From positions 68,987,623 to 69,051,622 of the forward strand of contig NC_081861.1 of assembly GCF_963259705.1 (NCBI RefSeq): DNA of 64,000 bases, read 5' to 3'. Positions 45,060-55,159 of this stretch are shown here, one piece after another. Made by a program: the position numbers and the translations under genes. Position 1 is the first letter of the stretch; the number at the start of each line of letters is the position of its first letter. The stretch is from Myotis daubentonii (lineage: Eukaryota > Chordata > Mammalia > Chiroptera > Vespertilionidae). The notes beneath the pieces were generated by a model. That model did no database searches. It was not told the origin of the DNA and saw only the letters and a list, made by a program, of their open reading frames with translations.

Positions 45060-47343
45060 TCATCTGCTGATGGGCACATAGGCTGTTTCTAAATCTTAGC
45101 TATTGTAAATTGTGCTGCTATGAACATATGGGTGCATATATCCTTTCTGATTGGTGTTTCTGGTTTCTTGGGATATATTCCTAGAAGTGGGATCACTGGG
45201 TCAAATGGGAGTTCCATTTTTAGTTTTTTGAAGAAATTCCATACTGTTCTCCATAGTGGCTGCACCAGTCTGAATTCCTCCTAGCAGTGCACTAGGGTTC
45301 ATTTTTTTCCGCATCCTCGCCAGCACTTGTCATTTGTTGATTTGTTGATGATAGCCACTCAGAGAGGTGTGAAATGGTACACCATTGTCCTTCTGATTTG
45401 CATCTCTCAGATGATTAATGACTTTGAGCATGTTTTCATATGTCTCTTGGCCTTCCTTATGTTCTCTTTCAAAAAGTATCTATTTAGGTCCATTGCCCAT
45501 TTTTTTTTTGATTGGGTTATCTTCCTTATGTTGAGTTGTATGAGTTCCTTGTAAATGTTGGAGATTAAACCCTTGTCGGTGATAACATTAGCAAATATGT
45601 TCTCCCATGCAGTGGGTTTGCTTGTTGTTTTTTTCATGGTTCCTTTTGCTGTGCAGATGCTTTTTATTTTAATGGAGTCCCATTTGTTTATTTTCTACTT
45701 AGTTTCCATTGCCCTAGGAGCTGCATTGGTGAAGTTATTGTTTCCTGTGGATTACTCAAAGATTTTTATGGCTTCCCATGTTATGTTTAAGTTCTTTATC
45801 CATTTTGAATTTATTTTTGTGTGTAGTGTAATTTGGTGGTCTAGTTTCTTCTTTTTTGCATATATCTGTCCAATTTTCCCAATACAATTTATTGAAGAGA
45901 CTGTCTTCAATAAAAGAAGAGACTCCATTGTATGTTCTTGCCTCCTTTGTCAAATATTAATTGAGCATAGTGATTTGGGTCGATTTCTGGGTTCTCTATT
46001 CTATTCCATTGGTCTACATGTCTGTTCTTGTGCCAGTACCAGGTTGTTTTGAGAACAGTGGCTTTGTAATACAGCTTGATATCTGGAATTGCGATCCCTC
46101 CTACTTTGTTCTTCTTTCTCAGGATTGCTGCAGGTATTCAGGGTCTTTTTATTACTGCAAATGAATTTTTGGAGAGTTCATTCTAGGTCTGTGAAATATG
46201 CCATTGGTATTTTAATGGAGAGTGCATTGAATCTATAGATTGCGTTCGGTAGTATGGACATTTTAATGATGTTGATTCTACAAATACATGAACACAATAT
46301 GTTCTTACATCTGTTTATGTCTTCCTCTACCTCTTTTTTCAGTGTCCTGTAGTTTTCCGCGTATAGGTCTTTAACCTCCTTAGTTAAATTTATTCCTAGG
46401 TATCTTAATTTTGTTGGTGCAATGGTAAATGGGATAGTGTGTTTAGTCTCTCTTTCTGTAAGTTCACTATTGGTGTATAGAAATGCCATAAATTTCTTGG
46501 TGTTAATTTTGTATCCTGCTACATTGCCAAATTCATTTATTAAGTCTAATAATTTTTGATGGATTCTTTAGGGTTTTCTATGTACAGTATCCTGTCATTT
46601 GAGAATAAGGACAGTTTTACTTCTTTTCCAATGTGAATGCCTTTTATTTCTTCTTCTTGTCTGATCGCAATGACTAGTACTTCCAGTACCATGTCAAACA
46701 GGAGTGGTGAGAGTGGGCATCCCAGTCTTGTTCTTGTTCTTAGGAGAAATAGTTTTAATTTTTTCCCTTGAGTATGATGTTGTCTGTAGATTTGTCATAT
46801 AAGGCTTTTATTATGTTGAGTATGATCCCTCTATTCCCATTTTGCTGAGTTTTTGTTTATCAAGAAAGGGTATTAGATTTTGTCAAATGTTTTTTCCTGC
46901 ATCAATTGATATAACTATGTGAATTTTATCTCTCAATTTGTTTATGTGATGTATCACATTTATTGATTTGTGAGTACTGTACCATCCTTGCTTCCCTGGG
47001 GTAAATCCTACTTAGCCATTGTGTATGTTCTTTCTGATGTAATGCTGGATCCAATTTGCTAAGATTTTGTTGAAGATTTTGGCATCTATGTTCATGAGGG
47101 ATATTGGCCTGTAATTCTCTTTCTTTGTATTGTCTTTATGTGGTTTTGATATTAGGGTGATGCTGGCTTCATAGAATGAGCTTGGAAGTATTCCTTCCTC
47201 TTGAATTTTTTGTAATAGTCTGAGGAGGATAGGTTTTAATTCTTCCTTGGATGTTTGGTAAAACTCCCCTGTGAAGTCATCTGGCCCTGGGCTTTTGATT
47301 GCTGGAAGCTTTTTGATGACTGCTTCAATTTCCTCTATAGTTC
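45060..47343 (-). pseudogene. ORF2: L1 ORF2 fragment (reverse transcriptase and C-terminal domain), broken
   Basis: Recognisable pieces: 46489-46178 ([33 protein letters not shown]), 45953-45756 and 45637-45407 ([20 protein letters not shown]; ending TCSKSLII). The TGA at 45407-45409 is the shared stop site. The catalytic FADD region near 46600 is disturbed by indels. Not functional. Confidence 0.88.
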
Positions 47344-47345
47344 TG

Positions 47346-47870
47346 GCCTTTTTTTTTGTCCGTGAAGCACCTTATTTACCCTTTAATTTTGAATGATAGC
47401 CTTCCTGTATAGAGTATTATTGTATTCAGTACCTTGCTTGGCATCACTTTGTAAATTTTCTTCCATTCCTTTCTGTCCTGATGTGTTTCTGTTGTGAAAT
47501 CACTTGATAATAAAATGGAAGATCCCTTGTATGTAACTTTCTGTTTCTCTCTTTAAACCCTGAAGATTCTCTTTGGCTTGAACATTTGCCATCACAATTA
47601 TGATGTGTCTTGGAGTGTGTCTTTTTGGGGTCATCTTGTTTGGGGCTCTCTGTGCTTGTGTGACAGTTTTCTTCCCCACATCAGGGAAGTTTTCTGACAT
47701 TATTTCTTCAAATAGGTTTTCTAACCCTTGTCCCTCTTCCTGTTTTTCTGGTACACCTATTATTCATATGTTGCTTCATTTCAGGTTGTCCCCAAATCCC
47801 TTAGGCTTTCCTCCTGTCTTTTCATTTTTTTCTTGAATTGCAGTTCAGTTTGGGTTTGTTTTGCTTCCCT
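47346..47870 (-). pseudogene. ORF1: L1 ORF1 fragment (RRM and C-terminal domain)
   Basis: On the - strand, 47700-47500 reads MSENFPDVGKKTVTQAQRAP and RHIIIVMANVQAKEN, the end of the RRM and the start of the C-terminal domain, followed by decayed sequence to the junction at 47345. The N-terminal coiled coil is only partly present before the break at 47870. Confidence 0.85.
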
Positions 47871-49054
47871 GTCTTTTTATTTTATTTTCTAAAGTTTTAC
47901 ACATGTCTCCTTTCCCCCCAATTAACTCCCTTCCCTATCCCCTCCTAGCTCGGGCAAGCCTCCACTGCCCCAGTGTCTGTGTCCATATTATGCTAATATG
48001 CATGCATATAAGTCCTTTGGTTTCTCTATAATCCCCCTCCTCTACCTTTTGTCTCTAGATCAATCTATTCTTATTCATCAAAATATGTTGATAATTATAT
48101 CCCACATATGAGTGATATCATGTGACATTTATCTTTCTCAATCTGGCTTATTTCGTGATCATGGTATCTCCCCTGCCAGGTAAGTATCAATCTGGCTTAT
48201 TTCATTTCGCATAATACTCCCCAGTTCCATCCATGCTGTTGCAAATTGTAACAGTTTCTTCTTTTTTATAGCAGCGTAACATTCCATGTGTAGATGTACC
48301 ACAGTTTTTTAGTCCACTCATCTATTGATGGACACATAGGCTGTTTCTAAATCTTAGCTATTGTAAATTGTGCTGCTATGCACAAAGGGGTGTATACACC
48401 CTTTCTGATTGGTGTTTCTGGTGCTTGAAGTGTGATAACTGGGTCAAATGACAGTTCCATTCAGTTTTTCTGGGAAACTCCTTACTGTTTTCTATAGTTG
48501 CTGCACCAATCTGCATTCCCACCAGCAGTCCAAGAGGGCTCCTTTGTCTCCACATCCTCACCAGCACTTGTCATTTGTTGATTTTTTGATGATAGTCATT
48601 CTGACAGGTGTGAGATGGGACCTCATTGTTGTTTTGATTTGCATATCTCTGATTATTAGTGACTTTAAACATGTTTTCATATGTCTCTCATCCTTCTGTA
48701 TTTCCTCTTTGAAAAGTGTCTATTTAGGTCCTTTGCCCATTTTTTGATTGGATTGTTTATCTCCTTTTGTTAACTTGTATGATATCTCTGTAAATTTTTG
48801 AAATTAAATCCTATATGAAATAGCATCAGCACATATGTTCTCCCATGCAGTGAGCTTTCTTGTTTTGTTGATGGTTTCTTTTGCTGTGCAGAAGCTTTTT
48901 ATTTTGATGTAGTCCCATTTGATTATTTTCTACTTAGTTTCCATTAAGAGCTGCATCAGTAAAGATATTGCTATGACATATGTCTGATATTTTGCTGCCT
49001 ATGGAGTCTTCTAAGATTTTTATGGTTTCCCATTTTCCATTTTGAGGTTCTATG

Positions 49055-49107
<53 letters not shown>

Positions 49108-49168
49108 TAAGTTGGTGATCTAGTTTCCTTTTTTTGCATGTATCTGATGAAATTTAGCAGCACCATTT
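47871..49168 (-). mobile_element. 5'-truncated LINE-1 3' end
   Basis: On +, TTTTATTTTCTAAAGTTTTA and CCCTATCCCCTCCTAGCTCG begin an inverted L1 3'UTR. The C-terminal ORF2 region follows (48567-48376 and further), up to about 49168 where homology stops. Here the codon at the shared stop site is AGA rather than TGA (near 48650). A 47-bp (TA)n run at 49058-49104 has expanded inside it. Confidence 0.88.
49058..49104. repeat. (TA)n microsatellite inside L1
   Basis: About 23 uninterrupted TA units at the point where other copies have only a short ATTTTTGTATATGG-like stretch. Confidence 0.95.
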
Positions 49169-49171
49169 ATT

Positions 49172-50722
49172 GAAGAGGGTTTTCAAAAGCAGATTTGATC
49201 AAGCTGAAAAAGAAATCAGAAAACGCAAAGATGGGATATTTAAAATAATCTACTCAGAAGATCAAAAAGAAAAAAAAAGTGAAGGAAGTCTAAGGAACTT
49301 ACAGAACAACTTTAAACTAAGGAATTTACTTATTATGGGTTTCTCAGAAGAAGAAAGACAGAGAAAAAGACAGAAACATTATTTAAAGTAATAATGTCCC
49401 AAAAATCCCCAAATCTGGGAAAGGAAATTAATATTCAGATTCAAGATGCTCAATAGATCACAAGAAGTATTAACACAAGAAATACACAGGGAAATACATT
49501 ATAATCAAGTTGTGAAGAGTAAAAGATAAATAGAATTTTGAAGGCAGCAAGAGAAAAGTGACTCATCACAGACAAATCAAGCTCCCCATAAGACCACCAG
49601 TGAGTTTCTCAACAGACACCTTATAGGTAAGAAGGAAGTGTTCTAATGTAGTCAAACTGCAGGAAAAAAAATTCCAACATGGAATAATTTACCCAGTAAC
49701 AGGCCTTTGAAAATAAAGAAGAAATACTTTCCAAGACAAACAAAATCTGAGGGAGTTCATCAACACTAAAGCTGCCTGACAAGAAATGTTAACTGAGTTC
49801 TTCATTTTGAAACAAAAAGATACTAAAGCTTAATATGAAGACATATGAAAGTATAATGACCACTTGTAAAGAATACTGTAATAGTGTAACAGAGGTGTGT
49901 AAATCAGTTTTAATTCAGGAATAGAAGTTAAAGAGGAAAGTATAAAAATAACTATTATAATACGTAAATGGATAAATATATAAAAAGTTATAATTCATGA
50001 CACCATTAACATAAACTGTGGGAACAGAGAAGGAAGATTATAGAGTATTTGCATTATCAGCTTAAAGAGACTGTTAAGATGAAAATATATTTTATACAAA
50101 CCTCATCCTAACCACAAAAAAATACCAATAAAATAAAAACAAAAGAATCATAAAGGAATGAAAGCATGCCACTAAAAAAATCAATAAAACAAAAATGAAG
50201 ACAATAAGAGAGAAAGGATGAATTAAAGAGCCACAAGAAAGAAAATGCTAACAGAATAAAAATAGTAAGTTCTCCCTTACAGATATTTACTAAAAAATAA
50301 ATGAATAAAAATGCCCAATCAAATGACATAAAATGGCTTAATGGATTGAAATGAAATCAAGATCCTATATATATTGTTTACAGGACACTGACTCACTTTA
50401 GATTTAATGACTTACATAGGCTGAAAATGAAAGGATGGAAAATAATATTCCATGCAAATGGTAAATGAAAGAGAACACATTGACCCTATTATACCAGACA
50501 AATTAGTCTTTAAATAAAAACTGTCACAAGAGACCAAGTACTACATTATACAATGGGATAAAAGGATCAAATTACAAGAAACATATAACAATTACAAATA
50601 TATATGCTACTAACTTCAGAGTCTCTAATTATATGAAGCAAACATCAATAGATTAAAGGGAGAATTAGAAATAATATCACTTATATATTCCAATACCCCA
50701 CTATTAATAATGGATAGGGCAC
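49172..50722 (+). mobile_element. Ancient LINE-1 5' part (ORF1 remains and beginning of ORF2)
   Basis: The open piece 49170-49391 (RFDQAEKEIRKRKDGIFKII; SLRNLQNNFKLRNLLIMGFS) matches the coiled-coil end and RRM start of an old-type L1 ORF1. Downstream 49400-49800 holds decayed C-terminal domain sequence (CAACAGACACCTTATAGGTA; TTTACCCAGTAACAGGCC). 50380-50720 resembles the ORF2 endonuclease. It is heavily mutated, with no product. Confidence 0.75.
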
Positions 50723-50915
50723 TTTAGACCTCAAAGTGAAGATCATAACAAGAGATAATGAAGGCCACTTCATAATAGTAAAGGGAGTAATTCAACAAGA
50801 AGATAGAACTCTGCTAAACATGAACATAACATGTATGCACCCAATATAGGAACACCCAAATTCATAAAAACAAAAACAACTTATGGAGGTTATAAAGAGA
50901 GAGATTGACAGCGAT
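50723..50915 (+). mobile_element. Short LINE-1 endonuclease fragment
   Basis: GACCTCAAAGTGAAGATCAT to AAAGAGAGAGATTGACAGCG matches the ORF2 segment at 6927-7095 of the near full-length L1 much more closely than the preceding ancient L1 does. It is thus a separate small piece, ending at a GC-rich block. Confidence 0.7.
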
Positions 50916-51118
50916 ATAGAAACACAAGCCTTCAAGGGGGTCCAGCACCCAGCAGCTCCAAGCCCCGCAGCCGCGGCGGTGCTTGGGCTGCTGGGGCTGG
51001 AGGAGCAGAGACACAAGCCTGCAGCGGGGCCCGGCACCCAGCAGCCCCAAGCCCTGCATCTACAGAGGCGCTGGGACCACTGGGGCTGCAGAGGAGACAC
51101 AAACCCGCAGGAAACCTA
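50916..51118. repeat. GC-rich imperfect tandem repeat (about 85-bp unit, two and a fraction copies)
   Basis: Two units begin GAAACACAAGCC / GAGACACAAGCC at about 50919 and 51008, each containing GGCACCCAGCAGCCCCAAGC or a close variant and ending GGGGCTG..GAGGAG. A partial third unit begins near 51095. The block is far more GC-rich than its surroundings. Origin unknown; the 102-residue and other open frames here result from base composition. Confidence 0.75.
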
Positions 51119-51160
51119 TGGAAAGGGAGATAAACTATCATAACTTTATCTCCCTTTCCA
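51119..51160. repeat. Perfect 16-bp inverted repeat with 10-nt loop
   Basis: TGGAAAGGGAGATAAA at 51119-51134 is the exact reverse complement of 51145-51160, with loop CTATCATAAC. It marks the exact border between the GC-rich tandem repeat and the LTR-like block. Confidence 0.93.
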
Positions 51161-51881
51161 CAAGATGAGAAAACTGGCCCTGATTTATTTAGTGATATGG
51201 CCCATACCTTTCTACAAGCACGGGGTATGTTATGACCACTCCCAGGAAGGTCTGGTCAGAATACTGTCTCCATGGAATAACACTACTGTGGCAAATCAAC
51301 TAAGAGAAGAAATAAGCTTTTGTTGGGTTTATTCTGAAAGTCAGAAAACAAGCCACCCCAACACATGCTGTGTTGTTATATTGATGATCTTGAGCTGCAG
51401 ATGCTTGAAAAACAGCAAATGCAAGGAGAGGCTTTCACTGAAGTCTCCTGATCTGCCTAAAATTAGACCCTCCAAAAGGTCCCCTCAATGGGAAAAGTGT
51501 CATCAGCCAGTGAAGACTGACTCCTGTCACAGGACAGGAGACTATAAGTTGACATCACACCCAAGCTTTGTTACAAACTATTTCCCCCACCCCCATTCAT
51601 GTTTCCTAAAAATCATGTACTCTCCTCTAAGAGGCCTACATCTCTCATCTCCTTTCCCTAGGAAGAAGGTATTTAAATCTAGATTCTAAGCCACTTTGGG
51701 GAGTTATTCATTTTCCCCTGGGATCTCCCACATATACATGAGGTACACATGTTAACGAACTTTTGTTTTTCTCTTGGTAATCTGTCTTTCATTACAAGGC
51801 CCTCCGCTAAGAACTCTAGAGGAAAACTATTTTTCCTCCTCCATAATTCTATCTCGGGAAATCAAGTCCCGGGCTGAACAG
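51161..51881 (+). mobile_element. LTR-like block of an ancient endogenous retrovirus
   Basis: Features of an LTR on the + strand: a TATA-like GGTATTTAAATCTAG at about 51668, CTTTTGTTTTTCTCTTGGTA and TCTGTCTTTCATTACAAGG downstream, then a GAGGAAAACTATTTTTCC region. These phrases recall ancient ERV1-type LTRs. I cannot fix the ends or name the family, and no target-site duplication is visible. The 174-residue open frame 51165-51689 has no recognisable protein family and spans the supposed U3, so I regard it as chance. Confidence 0.5.
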
Positions 51882-52208
51882 TAGAGGTTGGCTCAAGTGC
51901 CAAGCAGTCCAGGCTGAGGGGAGGGAAGTTTCTTGGGGGAAATCAATGATATTGGCATCAAAGTAGGACAGAGGGCACACACATAGTTGCTGGTGGGAGT
52001 TTAAAGTGGTTCAAAATTTTTGGAGGATGATTTTGCAAAATCAATAGAAATGTTCAAGGTACATCCAAGAGTCTTCTTCTAGGAATCTCGTCTGCTGAGA
52101 TAAAGCATGAGTGCATAAGCCCTGGTCAGAACCCAGGATGCTACTGTGGGCTCCCCTTCCATGATAGGAAAACCTGCTAACAACCTGCATTTTTAGGACA
52201 AGGTAGCA
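51882..52208. other. Unassigned DNA with a weak L1-like remnant
   Basis: GTTGCTGGTGGGAGTTTAAA followed by GGAGGATGATTTTGC (about 51985-52045) resembles a strongly diverged L1 ORF2 C-terminus. The rest is not recognised. Confidence 0.4.
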
Positions 52209-52534
52209 TCTATACTAATAAAAAGGTAATATGCTAATTAGAATGAACATCTTCCAGACGACCTTCTGGACAAAGCCATGGTGGCAGGGCTGAGGCAGAG
52301 GTAGTTAGAGAAGATCAGACAGGCAGGGGAGAGCAGTTAGGGGAATCAGACCATCAGGGGAAAGCAGTTAGGGGGATCAGGCCATCAGGGGAGAGCCGTT
52401 AGGGGGATCAGGCTGGCAGGCAGGTGAGCAGTTAGGAGCCAGCATCCCTGAGGGGTCCCGGATTGGAGAGGGTGCAGGTCAGACTGAGGGATCCCCCCCC
52501 TCCCATGCACGAATTTCATGCACCGGGCCTCTAG
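52209..52534 (+). mobile_element. Non-autonomous Helitron (HeliBat type), 326 bp, complete
   Basis: TCTATACTAATAAAAAGG at 52209 after an A, CTAG at 52531-52534 followed by T, and a hairpin GCACGAATTTCATGC just before GGGCCTCTAG. The interior has three to four copies of an approximately 31-bp unit based on GGGGAGAGCAGTTAGGGG. It is the same subfamily as 17378 and, inverted, 53211. Confidence 0.95.
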
Positions 52535-53210
52535 TATTACTTATAATTTAAGGTCACTGAAGAAAAATATATGGAATACATATAGGTCAGGTCATAACAG
52601 TTATTCAGTTTAGTGTTAATCTCACACCTTATCAAGGGACATGTGCAAAACAACAAAAATATGTAAAGATGATTAAGATATCAAATTTAAATTGAAACAA
52701 ATTTGACTATTTTTCACTAGTACACTAGACTTATTTGATGCTTGTGTTAGCTGAGTTTCTTCAAGAAGCAGAAGCCAAAATGTTGCCAAGCATAGGCATG
52801 AATTACTAGGGTAAATTCATGGAGGAAGAAAAGGAGCCCAGAGAGCCTGGGAGAGCCATTGGCCATAATGCAGTCCTGATTCTTGTAGAGGAGAGAGCAA
52901 AGGATGGAAAGTTGTGTGGTAGAGATTTAGATTTTAGTACACTTCTAAGGATGTCCATCATTGCCAATTCAGAGTACTCAAGGCAAAGATACCTGTCAGA
53001 GGTAGTTAGAGAAGATCAGACAGGCAGGGGAGGCTTTAAAGCACAGCAGTTGAGTCTTTGATGCAGTTATGTCCTGCAGTTAAAAATCTGAGAGGTACAT
53101 TTTCACACCTCCCACAAATGCTTGCATTTGACTAATTAAAATATGTATGAAAACAATGTAATATTTACTTAATTAAAAAGCACCCTTACTTTCCAATTTT
53201 ATATTATTAA
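52535..53210. other. Unassigned DNA between two Helitrons, containing a Helitron-derived 36-mer
   Basis: No gene recognised. The open frame 52819-53061 has no family resemblance. Positions 52997-53032 are identical to 52296-52331 inside the Helitron to the left. Confidence 0.5.
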
Positions 53211-53639
53211 CTAGAGGCCCGGTGCACAAAATTTGTGCATGGGGTGGGGAGCAGATCCCTCAGCCCAGCCTGCACTCTCTCCAATTCAGGACCCCTAGGG
53301 GGATTTCCGACTGCTGGTTTAGGCCCTAGTGGGATCAGGCCTAAACTGGCAGTCAGACATCTTTCTCACAATCCAGGATTGCTGGCTCCTAACCGCTTAC
53401 CTGCTTGCCTGCCTGATGGCCCCTAACTGCTCTTCCCTGCTGGCCTGGACACCCCTAACTGCTCTCCCCTGTAAGCCTGGTCACCCATAATTGCTCTCCT
53501 CTGGTGGCCTGGTCTCCCCTAACTGCTCTCCCCTGCCATCCTGATGCCCCTAACCACCTCTGCCTTGGTCCCTGCCACTGTGGCTTTGTTCGAAGGGGCA
53601 TCCGGTCTAATTAGCATATTACCCTTTTATTAGCATAGA
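53211..53639 (-). mobile_element. Non-autonomous Helitron (HeliBat type), 429 bp, complete
   Basis: On the + strand it begins CTAGAGGCCCGGTGCACAAA and ends TTTTATTAGCATAGA, i.e. TC at 53639-53638 and CTAG at 53214-53211 on the - strand. The hairpin GCACAAAATTTGTGC is intact. The interior contains inverted copies of the 31-bp unit (CCTAACTGCTCTCCCCTG, 53450-53560). Confidence 0.95.
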
Positions 53640-53822
53640 TGGTTACTGAGCAGTGCATTCTAGGGAACATGAGGAAGTGACCCTATGACTCAGAGACCAG
53701 GGACTCCACAGGAAGCTGGGAGGTCTGGTCTCACTCAGCAGAGGATGGGCCTGAACTGTGTTTAGGTCTGAGGAGACATTATATCCCCATGACTTATTTA
53801 TTTTACGAATGGAAGTTTCCTA
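53640..53822. other. Short unassigned spacer between Helitrons
   Basis: 183 bp with no recognised feature. Its left side starts with T and its right side ends with A, as required by the neighbouring Helitrons. Confidence 0.5.
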
Positions 53823-54429
53823 TCTAATAAAGAGGGAATATGCAAATTGACCATCACACCATCACAAAGATGGCAGTGCCCACAGCAGAGGTGGGGTTTT
53901 CATAACACAAGATGGCTGCATCCACAGCAGAGGCCTAGTTTCTGTAATGAGCCTTAAAGAGCAATCAGCAGGGACCTGAGGATGCATGGAGCTTGACTGA
54001 GGCAGGGTACCTGAGGCTGCGCCCCCCACCCTAGCAGCAGGCCAGGGGACCTCAGGCCATGCCCTTCACAGGGAAGGGTTTGATGGGGGACCTCAGGCCA
54101 CAGCCCCCTCCAGGTGGGGCTTGATGAGGGCCCTGAGCCTGATGCCATTCCAGAAGACCAAAGGCTATGCTCCCCGCCCAGAAGAGATTGACAAGGGTGG
54201 GACCAGCTGGGTCTGGATCTCGTGTGATTTTGAGGCATTGTGGGTGGGTGGAAACTTTACTCTGGGTCCTGCAGTGTGCCCCAGACTCTAACGGGAGGAA
54301 GATATTCATAAATATTTTACTATTTTTTATCTCTGATACCTCTATTATAAAGAGCAAATAGCAATATTAAAATATTTCCTCTAATTAATCACATTTAATG
54401 TGCATAAATTTAGTGCACTGGGCCACTAG
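53823..54429 (+). mobile_element. Helitron (HeliBat type), 607 bp, complete ends
   Basis: TCTAATAAAGAGGGAATATG at 53823 after an A; hairpin-like GTGCATAAATTTAGTGCAC at 54400-54418; GGCCACTAG ends at 54429 followed by T. The 5' segment CAAATTGACCATCACACC is shared with the Helitron at 40441. The GC-rich interior (53960-54180) has repeated GGGGACCTCAGGCCA-type units. It lands in the ancient - strand L1 that continues at 54430. Confidence 0.92.
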
Positions 54430-54689
54430 TTTATATTATAATTGCCTAATATTTTTTGAGAATATATTAGTCTAAGTTCACAAGAAATATTAGTCTGTAG
54501 TTTTATATTTTTCTGCTGTCTTTGCTTAGTTGTGGAATCAAGATAATGGTAACTTCATAAAAAACAAACAAACAAAAAACACACAAAACAAAAACACAGT
54601 TGAGGCAATGTCTTCTGTTTAACCCATTCAAATTAGTATTCATTGTTCTTGGTAGAAATCATTAGTGAATTTACCTGGTGGTGGAGATG
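54430..54689 (-). mobile_element. Ancient LINE-1, left part of an element split by a younger L1
   Basis: GAGAATATATTAGTCTAAGT, TTAGTCTGTAGTTTTATATT and TGGAATCAAGATAATGG on + are inverted reverse transcriptase sequence of an old L1. Its continuation is at 61813-63180. An (AAAC)n-like patch lies at 54563-54598. Confidence 0.7.
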
Positions 54690-55159
54690 TCCTTTTTTTT
54701 TTTTTTGTATAGGCATTATTTATTTTTAAATTTTTTTGTTTAAAGATTTACATTTGCCTTCTTTATCCATAATTAACCCCTTCCCCAGCCATTCCCACTC
54801 CAGGAAAACCCCCACTGCTTCAGTGCCTGTGTTCATTGGATATGCTAATATGCATGCATACAAATCCTTTGGTTGCTCTCTAGTCTATCCCCCCCACCCC
54901 CCCCGCCCTACCATTTGTCTCTGGATCTATTATTTTCATCAAATTATGTTGATCATTATATCTCAAATATGAGTGAGATCATGTGATATTTATCTTTCTC
55001 TGACTGACTTATTTTGCTTAGCATAATGCTCTCCAGTTCCATCCATGCTGTTGCAAATGGTAAAAGTTCCTTCTTTTTTATAGCAGCATAATATTCCATT
55101 GTGTAGATATACTACAGTATTTTAATTCACTCATCTGCTGATGGGCACTTAGGCTGTTT

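Larger units (their letters stand above)
44637..47870 (-). mobile_element. LINE-1 with internal deletion joining ORF2 to ORF1
   Basis: On the - strand: an ORF1 piece (47870-47346), then directly the ORF2 reverse transcriptase (from 47343) through the C-terminus, a C-rich (+ strand) 3'UTR and the poly-A side at 44637. About 1.5 kb (ORF1 end, the whole endonuclease and the linker) is missing at 47344 when compared with the L1 at 3694. The 5' side is cut at 47870, where another L1 tail starts. Confidence 0.9.

Noticed and set aside
51165..51689. A 174-residue open frame as a protein gene
   Set aside because: It overlaps an LTR-like block with TATA-like and downstream LTR motifs. No signal of a known family or conserved domain is visible.
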